In this document: positions 53,745-64,000 of the stretch, one piece after another
Position numbering within the stretch: the first letter of the stretch is position 1
Layout: each line of letters begins with the position of its first letter
Source: Saccharina japonica
Taxonomy: Eukaryota; Sar; Phaeophyceae; Laminariales; Laminariaceae
Length of the DNA: 64,000 bases
Direction: 5' to 3'
Assembly: GCA_008828725.1 (NCBI GenBank)
Contig: MEHQ01002356.1
Location: forward strand, 342,514-406,513
Notes under the pieces: generated by a model
The model's input: only the letters and a program-made list of their open reading frames with translations
Databases searched by the model: none
What the model was told of the DNA's origin: nothing
Position numbers and translations under genes: made by a program

Positions 53745-55835
53745 CTGCTTTCCCCGGTGGAATGACAGGTGAATATCGTCCCTGTTTGAGTCAAGGTCGT
53801 GGGTAGAGGTAGGACCCTGATTTCAATTACCCGGGTACCCGGCGGGTATACCCGTCAGGGTCCTACCCGTTTGACGGGTAGGGTCCGAGCTCATTACCCG
53901 CGGGTAGTTGGAGCCTTCAGGGTAATTGGGTCCTCGGGAACCGGGTATTCAGGTACCCGCGGGTTTTCGGGTACCCGCGGGTAATTGGTATTCCCGGTTG
54001 ATTATGCCTGTACAATACCTTTAGGAAACCCCTTCAAAACACACAATCGCACCTCCCAACCACAAAACCATCAACTTGCTACACACAACGCTAAAGGGGA
54101 CGCACACAGTACCCGGCAGTATGGCGGCCCCTACACACAAATCAAGTAAAAATATCCACACTAATTTCAAGATATTTTTTTTACACTAATTTTAAGATAT
54201 TTTTTCTGTACTAAAATTAATATATGTTTTTCAAAGAGTCCCAAAAAAGTGGAAAAAAATGGATCTCCGGTCAGAATCGAAAATCGACCTATTACTTGGG
54301 GAGATATCCGTTTCCACACTAATTTCAAGATAAAATATAACAGGTTTGTACAAAAAAAATATGGGAAAGGGCCACTGCTGCACGTATTATACGTACGTGC
54401 TAAACAAGGGCTCCGCATCGATGCCGGCATTTTGTTTTGTCCGCTTTACGTACGTGCTGCTATTTTCTGGACTGCTGATGATGATGCTGTTGCTGCTGTA
54501 GATGGGTTATATTCTGCTATTAATACTACTGCTGTACGTACTGCTGTGGTGCTGTATACTGATCTCACACTACTGTTGTTGAAGTGGGTGGGTGGATCCG
54601 CTTTGTATTTTTTTGTCGGCTCGTACAAGGGCTCTGCGTGGATGCCGGCATATATATTGTGTGTCAACTTACCTGATCTATCTGCAGATTGCGTTATATC
54701 GGGTGTGGATCGTGACCCAGTTATTGTTCGGTATTTTTGTTTTTGTCCGCTATACCGGCTCCGCCCTGGCGTGTAGTTCGGGGGACCTTTTCGTACATTA
54801 TGTATTAGCGCCTGCTGCTGAACCATCGCTGGACAGATCGATCATCCAGTAGGACTGGTGTTAATTGTTGCTGTACTACATCCGTCGCACCCGCCGCCGC
54901 TGGGTCGACCGCGCACCCGCCGCCGCGTGGTCGGTCGACCGTGCGCCCGACGCCACTCGGTCGATCGCGGCGGCCTCGGGCCGCCCTCATCGATCGCCCG
55001 CCGCTGCCGTTCGCTCGGTCGCTCGCCCGCCGTCGCCCTTGTTTTCATTTGTATCACTACTTTCCGATATGATATGCGGTATGTAGCGGGTCGGAAAATA
55101 TGCACTGCAGTCTTCTAATAAGGGGGAGACCGTGAACCGTCGCCGCCATACGTGATACATCTAGTTTTAGTTTTTTCGCGCATTCAAACCCATCATAACA
55201 CGCCTGCGCAATGGAGCAATACACGAGGAGGATACTTTAGGCGGCTTGTGTATCGAGTCAACAATCAAAACTGTTTGTACAGGTCGTTTCGGTTATAGAA
55301 CAGTAGTACGGTAGGAGAGCGCAACATCTTCCACTCAAAAGTTTTTTTCGTGGCACTGAAACAGGGAGCAAAACCTAAACAAAATGCCGGGTACCCGCCA
55401 ACTACCCGCCGGGTAATGCCGGATACCCGTTTACCCGGGTACCCGCCAAAATGGCATTACCCGGCGGGTAGGGTAGGGTCCGGCCTCCAAAATTTGGCAG
55501 GAACCCGTTTTTAACGGGTACCCGCAGGGTCCTACCTCTAGTCGTGGGTTCCGAGCCCCCCCGAGTGCATGCTCGTAGGGACTTTTTCTCACTAAAAACT
55601 TGACTAGCGGAAAGCGCGAGAGCGCGAGTTAGCAAAATTCGATGAAAATCGACTAGCGTTGGAAATGCTGAACCCTCTGCGCGATAAAAATCAAGGCAAG
55701 AACCGTAGTGGGGAGGAGGGAGAAGAGCCTGCTTTGCGACCCCGGATCTGATTTATGACTATAGAGGGAAAGAGACAGAAGTGCGAAGATAATAAATGGG
55801 ATGGAAAACAAAACAATAACAATAAAAAAATGCAG
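53745..55835 (+). mobile_element. SINE copy split by hAT element 2
   Basis: The head (CCCCGGTGGAATGACAGG to GTCGTGGG) is at 53747-53803. It resumes at 55541 with GTCGTGGGTTCCGAGCCCC, so the hAT landed in the B-box-like part. The body continues to the GATAATAAATGGGATGGAAA motif and an A-rich tail near 55800-55832, followed by R1 sequence. Confidence 0.65.
53804..55540. mobile_element. hAT-type element 2, 1737 bp, non-autonomous
   Basis: Ends are TAGAGGTAGGACCCTG in inverted orientation, with an exact 8-bp target duplication GTCGTGGG at 53796-53803 and 55541-55548. The undisturbed site is at 4045-4052. The first 170 and last 500 bases parallel element 1, including GATATGTAGCGGGTCGG-like and GGGAGACCGTGAACCGTCGC segments. 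The middle differs and includes CACTAATTTCAAGATA words (54140-54335). No catalytic domain is seen. It is clearly of the same family as element 1, of different internal content. Confidence 0.88.
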
Positions 55836-55975
55836 CGTAGTATCTCTGCATCGTAGTTTTATGACCACAGGAGAACTGGTATCCCTCGAGGATGAAGAAT
55901 CCGCACGGACACTGGGTGTGCTGGATGTCGATGGGCAGAAATGACGGTTTAATGTGAAGAACATAGACAAATGCT
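55836..55975 (+). repeat. R1 3' portion
   Basis: Contains the CGTAGTTTTATGACCACAGG motif and GGATGAAGAATCCGCACGGA, as in other R1 copies. Confidence 0.6.
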
Positions 55976-56386
55976 ATCTTGTCGCACGCCTGGTACGGCA
56001 GTGCTTACCGCTGTACGTGTAAAGTGATTGTTGTTGTTGTTCTTCTCACATACCTGGTATACTGGGAATTAGGCTATTAACCCATTCATAACTGAAAAAA
56101 CGTCCCACACTAATTCCAAGTAGTATGTCCCCAAATTCGTGAGACCAGTTCTTAAGGGGTTAATAGAAAAAAGTAGCAGTTAGTTGCACGAAAGGGTTGA
56201 GACCCCTCCTACTTCTTACATTACCTCCAACAATACCTTGTCGTTATTACAAATAATTTAATGCACACTACCTGCCCTGTGCCTTGATTTTCGAACCTCG
56301 CACACCCTATCTTGTTTATAGATTCCACGGTGTCGGCGTACTTCGTAGCGTGTCGCCGAAAAGTGTTCGTACAAAGAGATACAGCA

Positions 56387-56551
56387 CAGGACACCTAATA
56401 AGAAACAGGCGTATACGAAAGCCAGGCTGAGATGTAAAGAAAATTAAGAAATTCGGGAGTCGTTATATTGAAATGAGTGTAGAAAGTATTCTCTCTCACA
56501 TAGGAAATCCAACCTGGACCAGATTTCCAGTTTTTCATCAGGTGCCCCGTA
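56387..56551. mobile_element. MITE with CAGGACACCTA end, diverged copy
   Basis: The left end CAGGACACCTAATAAGAAAC and a diverged right end CAGGTGCCCCG enclose about 165 bp closely related, in inverse orientation, to the element at 57118-57289. Confidence 0.55.
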
Positions 56552-57117
56552 CTACTGTATGCTCGAAAAAATACGAAACTTTCACAAACATAGCTATATA
56601 GCTATTCATATGGCCTCATACATAAATAAGTAGTAAAAGTCTAATCCGCAGTGCCGACGATATAATTATCCCACACAGCTTCAAAATGTATACAATATGA
56701 GGTGCAACGAAACCCTCTATCTCACGGGGGAAAACATATCCGCATCTATGGCGAAAAACACAATACGAAGACACTCGTAGGTATGTTCGTATTTCATTAA
56801 TACAAAACAGTAATACCGGGTTTGAGTATTTCCTATTAATAATATTTGTGGCAAGGTTTCGTGCACACCCACGCTTTTTTTTTCACAGGTAGACAGACAC
56901 CCGCTCCCTCAATTCTGCAGCCTCAGATTTTGTTCTCCTCATATATAAAGTATATACACAGGTACGTCCTGCATGAGGACTTATAGAACCCGTAAGTACG
57001 CGCAGTCGAAGTATCACACTCAGCCTGCAAGGATGAGTTTCGGGGAAATCCTTGATTTCACAGCTGTTGTTTGTTACCTGGTATGCATCACCTGGTATAT
57101 ACGAGTATACAGTAGTA

Positions 57118-57289
57118 CAGGACACCTAATACGATACATGAAATCTGGCCCAGGCTTGATTTCTTATTCGAGAGAGGGTGCTTTCTACACCGATTTCTAG
57201 ATAACGACTCACGAATTTCTTGTTTTCCTCCAAATCTCAGCCTGGCTTTCTTATTAGCCTGTTTCTTACTATTATACATAGGTGTCCTG
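57118..57289. mobile_element. TA-flanked MITE with CAGGACACCTA ends, 172 bp
   Basis: Inverted ends CAGGACACCTA, flanked by TA at 57116-57117 and 57290-57291. Interior motifs AATAAGAAA and GAGTCGTTAT are shared with 56387-56551 and more distantly with 35717-35881, so these form one MITE group. Confidence 0.7.
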
Positions 57290-57808
57290 TACTGTACTGG
57301 TACGAGTACACGGCACGTGTACAAGGTTCCCCACACCAGGACGTGGTTGGCTTGAAACCCTGGAGGCATCGCAAGTTGAACATTGCAAAAGGGTAAAACA
57401 CGGGGCACCTGTCAGGCGTTCCACCTGCCTGCGTATACGCGCGTGAGTGGGGTTCACTGTTGCTGTTGTTGTACCGCTGCTGTTAGTCTCTGCTTTACTC
57501 TGGGCGGATGCTTTTTAATTTCAAAGGAAGTGTTCATGGGATGATAAAAAAGTTTGTGTGGAAACCGGCCGCCGCGGGTACTTGCTTGGGCGCCAACCCG
57601 CGGAATCAGCCACCGCGATATTGGCCTTGCAACAGGCATGACTCGTACCCAAAAACACATCAGGTCACGAGACATTTATTATATGTTTCAAGCTGTCTGC
57701 CTGTAAAGGCAACTCCATCCGGTCCATGGAAATGTCCCTTTTCCCCCATGTTAGAAGAAAGCATTATTAGATGTATGTGTGGAACCCCTACTAATAGTTG
57801 TATCTTTG

Positions 57809-58382
57809 TAGAAATGGCTCCCGGATTCGTGGGAACCGGGTACCCGGAGGCGGGTACCCGGAACCGTCGGTACCGGTACCGTCCCGGTTCCATTTTTATT
57901 ACCCGCGTTACTGGGTATCCCGGGTACCCGTGCTCCCGGGTACCCGTTAGTTACGCTCCACGGAGCCCCCAATAGACAGCGCATAGCGCACAGCATACCC
58001 TACCTACCTTCACACAACACGCCATACACGAACACAGCAGTGATTAGACCAATGACCAATGTCTAGCAAATTTACATGTAACCCCGGGTACCCGGGTACC
58101 CGCGGTACTGGAGAATACGCACAGCCTCCTCTCTTTCGCATTTTTATCCATTGAGAGAGATGAAATTAAATCTTGTCCTCTCATCTTCCGCCTCACCACG
58201 CCTCACAACCCCCGCCTGAGGACCGTTCACGCCGCTCAAACACAAGAGTGGAGCAAAATGTACATGTAACCCCGGGTACCCGGGATACCCAGTACCGCGG
58301 GTACCCGGGACGGTACTGGTCAAATCCCACCGAAGGCGGTGCTGGTCCCGGTTCCAATTTCTGAATCCGGGAGCCATCTCTA
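57809..58382. mobile_element. hAT-type element 4, 574 bp
   Basis: Ends are TAGAAATGGCTCCCGGATTC and the complement of TAGAGATGGCTCCCGGATTC. An exact 8-bp target duplication TATCTTTG is at 57801-57808 and 58383-58390. Subterminal DNA again consists of GGGTACCCG-type repeats, with further blocks at 58083-58112 and 58268-58312. Too short for a transposase. The ends differ from elements 1-3, so it is a distinct subfamily. Confidence 0.88.
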
Positions 58383-59649
58383 TATCTTTGTTTGGTGTGC
58401 TACTGGTTACTCGTTTTATCCTCCATATCCGCACGCGTACAGTAGTATGTGTTTGTTTTATTTTCAACCATCGACCTTCTGTATTGACGCCGTGCAAGCT
58501 GTGCCAGCGCTGGCGCCTATGCCGAACTGGTACATCAAATTCGGGAGTGATGATCGAGCGCAGACAGGGCAGGTCTCGCTGAGCGCGATGCGCACGCGGT
58601 ACGCCCATAAGCGGGGAAGGGACGAAACTGTAAATACTTTCCACATAGCACTCTGCCTGCTATTAATTGAACGCACCCGCAGCAGCAGCAGGAACAGCAG
58701 CAGCAGTGCTCTTTTCGCAGCGAGGTGAGACGGCAGTGGTCGTATCTTAGAGTACTTGCCTGCTGGCGTCGTTTGTCTACATTACGGATTGCCCCTTTGT
58801 TGCTTGAGTTGTGCTTACTGTAGGAGTATCGATGCCGTACAAGAGCGTACGGAGTCCTAACAGCAACAGTAGCTAGCAATAGCAGTAGCCGTAGTATTAA
58901 CAGCAGTAGCTCGTAGCTCCTAGTAGTAGTGACAGTAGTAGTAGCCGTAATAGTAGCAGTGGTAGCGGCAGTAGTAACGGCAGTAGTAGTAGTTGTTGTA
59001 GTAGCAGCAGCAACAGTAGCAGTAGCAGTAGCAGTAGCAGCAATAGCAGGAGTAGTAGTAGTACTGTAGTAGTAGTAGTAGTAGTAGTTCGAAGTAGCAG
59101 CAGCAGTAGATGTAGCAGTAGTAGCAGTGGCGGCGGCAGCAGCAGCAGCAGCAGCAGTAGCAGTACCTGTAGCAGTAGTAACAGTAGTAGCAGCGGTAGT
59201 AGCCGTAATAGTAGCAATATTAGCCGTAGCAGCAGCAGCAGCAGCAGTGGCCGATATACTGTAGTACCAATAGTAGCAGCAGTCATGGTAGTAGTGGTAG
59301 TAACAGTAGTAGCAGTAGTAGCAGTAGTAGCAGTGGTCGTGCTGACCGGGTCATCTCCGCTCATCTATCCCTTTGGGCCTAATAAGGGGAAATGTGTCCG
59401 AACGACTGGAGACTCCAAGACCGACCGCACCAAGCAACCCTGGCTGCCAGGCTAGGAAGTGTGTGTCCTAATCGCACCGTGGAGAGATAGCTGCACGCTG
59501 GGCTAGGAGACATGTTCGAATTGCATCGTGCAGAGATATACGCTGGGCTAGAAGGTGCGTCCGAATTGCAACGTGGAGGGATGTACGACACGATCATCAC
59601 GATGTTCCTATTACTCCCACCGGGTAAGAAGGCCGTTTTTTCCCATCAT

Positions 59650-59870
59650 TTTCCAGGTTACGGTTATTCGAAGCGAGTCAACGAGGGAAGAAAGGACTGA
59701 TGTCCTCCCGCGATAAAAATGCACGGCAATAACCGTAGTGGGGGAGGAGGGAGAAGAAAGAGCCTACTTTGTGGCACCCGGATCTAAGTTACGACTTTTA
59801 ATAGGAAGGAGAGAGAAAGTAAGGGCGAAAACAATAAGCGGGATGGGAAAATAAAACAACATAAAACAGG
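59650..59870 (+). mobile_element. SINE body within duplication copy 2
   Basis: Contains CGCGATAAAAATGCACGGC, ACCCGGATCTAAG and AATAAGCGGGATGGGAAAAT, ending A-rich. The corresponding place in copy 1 (5355) keeps only a few bases of the left side. Confidence 0.6.
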
Positions 59871-60142
59871 ACCTGGGCGCTATTCATGAATGGTGTAAAC
59901 ACGATACCGGCCGGCTTAATAAACACACTGTTCGTGCATCAGGGATGGGAACGGGCGGAAGCGGCTACATTTTTTGTTCGTGTACAGTATAGGCCCACGA
60001 ATAAAAAAATATCTTGAAATCGTATTAAGAACACAAGGTTTCCTTTTTCGGAGTTGCTGAGAATATTGGATTCATTGACCGTACTCAGCGGCAAGCCGTA
60101 TTATTAAATGCTACCTTGGTATGAGAAAAAGCTTACAAGCGT

Positions 60143-60667
60143 GTGGATGGTGTCACCATAAGGTTTTACAGTAAGGCTTGTTCAGATTGGGTGTTTTTTG
60201 TTGGCGGACCCATGATGCAAGGCAGTGGCGACGAAGAGCACCCGGGGCGCGGCAAAAATATTGTCTACTATGTGAAGGGCAGTAGCCCCTGTTCAGGGAC
60301 TCTATTCGCAGTGCATTCGGGATTAGAGGTCCTCCGTACGAAGCATATCAACATCCCTTGTCGAGGGACCCTCCTAAGTCCCATAGAGTGGACTCTAGGT
60401 CCCATAAAGTGGACTCTAGGTCCCATAAAGTGGACTCTAGGTCCCATAAAGTGGACCCTAGGTCCCATACAGTGGACTCTAGGTCCCATGCAGTGGGCTC
60501 TAGATCCCACAAAGTTGGCCTCTAGGTCCCATGCAGTGGACCCTAGGTCCCATGAAGTGGACCTTAGGTCGCATGAAGTGGACCTTAGGTCGCATGAACT
60601 GGACCCGATCGTTTTAAGGGATCAAAGATCCCCCACACAAGGGCCGATACGACAGCATGCTGACTAG
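60143..60667 (+). pseudogene. Paralogue of the doubtful 5491 open frame
   Basis: Begins with GTG where copy 1 has ATG, is about 80 percent alike in the non-repetitive part, then reads five to six heptapeptide repeats before a one-base shift moves the rest to another frame. No family is recognised; probably non-coding. Confidence 0.25.
60370..60605 (+). repeat. 21-bp minisatellite, about eleven units
   Basis: Same unit as 5720-5908, with two more copies and one 22-base unit (CCCACAAAGTTGG). Confidence 0.8.
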
Positions 60668-62574
60668 CGGGAAGCAAGGACGGCACGGCGGTGGATTGGG
60701 TAGGCACAACTCGTGTTTTGGGAAATCTACGTGGTGTGTCTCAAGCGGGAGACACGGCCAGCTGCAGTTAGTTGACTCACGCTGAGTCCACTACAGAACG
60801 CTTGAAATTAGACTTACCTGCACGTAAGGGATTTGCAAGCAAGCTTCGTGTTTTCTCGGTGCTGCAAGAATATACGGGAATCCTGGGCTTTGTAGCTTTT
60901 CTTGTTTGCCTTAATTGAGACGAATAACTCCCTACCCCCCACGGGACCGTATCGTATTTTTCTTGTCCACGCCTTTTTCTGGTACGTCATATTCCTGTAG
61001 GTCAAACGATCTTCCGAGGGAACCAGCGAAACATTTGGTGGAAGTCGTTTTTTTTTGTGGGTGCTGTACTGTAGTCATGGCACTATAATAGGCTAGGGCC
61101 AGGAGAGGGGCACAAAAAGAAAACGCTCTTCGATTTCGCGATTTTGTTTGTGCCGCCGCCTATGACTGCTGTGTACAGTAAGTAGTGCGCCGGACGCTCT
61201 CGCACATTGCATGAGGAGCGTGGGTCAATTCCATGGGCTGCGGATGTTTGTGAGGAGCTGTAGCTGTCCAGAGAGTGAGACAACAAAACATTCAGTTGAT
61301 GTTTTTTTTTTTTTTTTTTTTTGTCTGACTTTGTGACGCCTGCTACGATAAATGGTGGCACATTTTGTCTGAAATCGTTTCTGAACGATGGGGCTCCTTA
61401 ACCCAAAACCGACGTATTTCCATTACTTTGTTGCAATACTTTTCAATTGTTTGCTTGAGCCATGGGGGGGGGGGGGGTGTTCATCGGGGAGTTGCACTTT
61501 TATTTCCCTCCAAAAAAACAGTTTGTGTTTTTTGCGTTAGGCAAAAAGCTTCTCGAGTGAGCAGCCTCAGAAATAAAACGGTGCACCTCTACTGTGGCAT
61601 GCGTCTTGTGCTCTCGAAATTCACCACCGATATCGAACGCTGCAGCACCTCGGAAGTCGAGGTGTACGTAGTTAGTTAGTCAAAGCCTCAAAGTACAGAG
61701 GCAGTCTTTGGGCGGCAGGTGTTCGCCTACAGTAGATGATCGATTTCGTGACCTGTCCCGTTTGTGCAAGCACTGCACTTGGACGCGTGCTGCGATAGAG
61801 GTAGAGGTATACCGTTATTTTGCTGAAACGGTTAGGGGTATACCGTTATTTGGCTGAAACGGTTTCTGAATGATCAGGCTCCTTAGTATCCCAAACTCGT
61901 CGGACTTTCAGTCTTGCGTTGCCCTATTTTTCATTGTGTACTTGGGGTCTTGGGCTTGTTTGTCGGGTAGCACTTTTTAGTCCCCCCCACTATAAATAAC
62001 AGTGTTTTCGTGAGGTACAGAGCTCCTCAAGCGACCACCCTCATAACTGTTTTTTTGGTGCACCTCTACCGTAGCATGCCTCCTTGTATCCATGCACTAC
62101 AACACACCGAAATGCCGACGAATGTCCCGTCCGCCATGGCGGCGCTGAGGCTGAAAAGGGGCGTTATGGTAGCGTGCCGGCGGCCAACCTTGATGATGAC
62201 GTTGCGGACGCGGGCTTAACCTGACTGATATTCGGTGTGTGATTTCCCTTACCAACCGGGGCGCGGGTCGCACCCGACTAATCAATACAACAGCAACACC
62301 AGGGGTTGGTTTGATTCCCAGACCTGTATCGGACGGCCGAAAAGTTTATACTATTATTAGTAAACATTGTATATTAGAGAAGTATCTAGTATTTTGTTTG
62401 CCGTGTTTTTGATTCGTATCACATGCTGGGCTTGTTCCACGCCTGCAATTTCTTGGCTTTCAACGTTCTTGTGTTGGTGTTGTTCTCCGAGCATGTTTGC
62501 CGAGCGTATGCCTTGGAATGCAAGATGACACATCAGGCCTAACATACTTATTATATATACACTGCTGTACATCT

Positions 62575-63080
62575 ACGTACAGCGCCACTGACCACACTGA
62601 CTCAGGCACACACGTTTCGAGGGCACTTGGAGATAGTGCGGAAACATGCCCCAGTAGCTGGGTAATGCAGCCAAGTTTGAAGGCTAAAGCGAAAATGAAA
62701 ATTGAGAGGAGCCTCTTGAGTAGCTACACACTCATTGGGTACGGTGTTAGGTCGCCACAGTAGTCAGGTCCGAAGACGTTTGCGTGCAGACTACGTATGT
62801 GGGTATTGGAATGCTCAAAGCGGACAGGGGGTGCTGCCCTGCCAGAGGTGCCTTGAATGGTGCCGAGGAGTAATGTATTTGACGATAGGTTTATGAATCT
62901 AATAACAGGCAACCTAATAGCAGACTACGTTCAATAAAAGGAAACATATTCGGCGAAGACAAGTGCCTGTCCATGGTTCGAACGGTTGACCGGTAATTGT
63001 TTCGAGCGCTCCGTGCCAATAATAGCTAAACCTAGGAGGAAATACGATGGCAGCGGCAGTTGCTGTCGGAAGACCTTTAA
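62575..63080 (+). promoter_or_regulatory. Orphan copy of the EsV-1-7 5' flank
   Basis: Closely matches 9010-9507, including CCTAGGAGGAAATACGATGG. No gene follows within the window. Confidence 0.4.
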
Positions 63081-63817
63081 GGGGCCCTTCGGTCAAAACC
63101 AAAACAGTACTTGAGTCTTTAAAACATTTTTTCCCTCTTTCTTACAGCAGCAATACTCTTTCTGGTATAACAACACCATATAATTACTCCTTAGCGAACA
63201 CGGCATAGCCGCAGTTGCAGTGCTCAGACCTGCTCCTGACCAACGTAAAGCTTGCTTATTATAGTCTCTAGGTGGCGTTGGGGCTCTTGGATCTGCAAGG
63301 GAGCGCAGACGTTGCTGTACTTGCATCACGAAACGAAAGTGCTCATCCGCAATAATTTTGACCGTTTCGGAGCTCCTGTCTGGTATCTACGCTCTGCTGC
63401 GGTCGCGCAGGATGCTACGGACGGTCAAACTAGAGGCCTAGGTAGAGTTTCCTACTAGCGCTCGGCGTCCTCGTCCAACATCTGAGTTGAAGCAGAACCA
63501 GCAGCCGGAGAAACTGCCATTTTTTAAATTCATCTTTCGGTACCAGAGGTATGGGAAGTCGTTTTTGAGTGAGAGGCATTTTTCATCATGAAAAAGGCGT
63601 CAAGTTGATACGGCTCCCGAGACAAAAAAAGGTTGCCCGTAACCTACGCTCTCTAAAATTTATCGCAGGGAGTAGGTCTGAGCATCAGAACAGGAGAAAT
63701 ATCGTTTTAGGTAAAGCGAGTCATGAAAAGGTAGAAATTATACCAGAAGTAGTGTCGAAACTGAAAACAAACATGAAAAAGCGTTATTTTGGTTTTGCTG
63801 TGCTCTTACCAGTATAT
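63081..63817. mobile_element. TTAA-site element, right end missing
   Basis: Starts after an intact TTAA (63077-63080) with GGGGCCCTTCGGTCAAAACC and parallels 9508-10245 until CCAGTATAT, where the sequence changes. The right inverted end is absent from the window. Confidence 0.65.
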
Positions 63818-64000
63818 AACACCCGATTTTCCTAATTGAGAATTGCCTTTCCGATGAGAATGGGACTTTTCCGTCGGGCAGACAAAAAAACTCCGAATAT
63901 TTGTTCGCCGTGGTGACATGTGGAGCGATGTTATCATGTTATCGAGCCTATACGCCGTATGTCCAGCACAGCCGTACGTCCGTAGCAGCAGTGCCACACC
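63818..64000. other. Unknown insertion running off the window
   Basis: From AACACCCGATTTTCC onward the sequence matches neither gene A nor gene B at this point, nor anything else noticed in the window. It could be the left end of another mobile element. Confidence 0.4.

Larger units (their letters stand above)
58560..63817 (+). repeat. Segmental duplication, copy 2
   Basis: Copy of 4216-10250 in the same orientation, about 54 kb away. It holds the AGC/AGT microsatellites (58678-59340), a SINE body (59650-59870), the doubtful frame at 60143, the 21-bp minisatellite (60370-60605), the R3-like repeat twice (61345-61640, 61800-62120), the conserved 5' flank (62575-63080) and part of a TTAA element. 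It stops at 63817, short of where an EsV-1-7 gene would start. Confidence 0.8.

Overview
The window looks like nuclear DNA from a brown alga (Phaeophyceae) or a close stramenopile relative. The basis is five copies of a gene built from tandem 38-residue repeats with the spacing C-X4-C-X16-C-X2-H-X12. That is the EsV-1-7 repeat, known from Ectocarpus IMMEDIATE UPRIGHT (IMM), from a large brown-algal gene family, and from gene 7 of the phaeovirus EsV-1. No rRNA gene, confident tRNA gene, operon or retroelement polymerase was seen. Outside the EsV-1-7 genes the DNA is almost entirely repeats, small DNA transposons and microsatellites.

Layout. 1-4.2 kb: microrepeats and an interspersed repeat called R1 here, with a complete tRNA-derived SINE inside it. 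4.2-22.9 kb: three EsV-1-7 units in tandem, all on the plus strand: gene A (10407-11441), gene B (15352-16610, frameshifted) and gene C (20511-21872, the longest). 22.9-28.9 kb: satellite-like and inverted repeats. 28.9-35.6 kb: gene D, cut in two by a 2.13-kb DNA transposon with long inverted ends and a 4-bp target duplication. 39.7-43.0 kb: gene E (39916-41175), intact. 43-58.5 kb: foldback elements, a 210-bp tandem array, hAT elements and TA- and TTA-flanked MITEs. 58.5-63.8 kb: a second copy of the DNA upstream of gene A, broken just before the expected gene by unknown DNA that runs off the window.

How the parts relate. Each unit carries a conserved 5' flank, the gene and a conserved 3' flank, so the cluster grew by tandem and segmental duplication. 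The A/B junction holds one TTAA-flanked element. Its left flank is gene 3'-flank DNA and its right flank is gene 5'-flank DNA, as expected if unequal crossing-over between two element copies made the duplication. Gene copies differ mainly in repeat number: 8, 10, 11, 7 and 10. The last repeats and a C-terminal tail are the most constant parts.

Mobile DNA is well resolved here. Three hAT-type elements have exact 8-bp target duplications. A fourth hAT-like pair of ends lacks one. All four share subterminal GGGTACCC-rich repeats. There are also TTAA, TTA and TA families and a SINE with an A-tail. No element carries a recognisable transposase, so all appear non-autonomous in this window.
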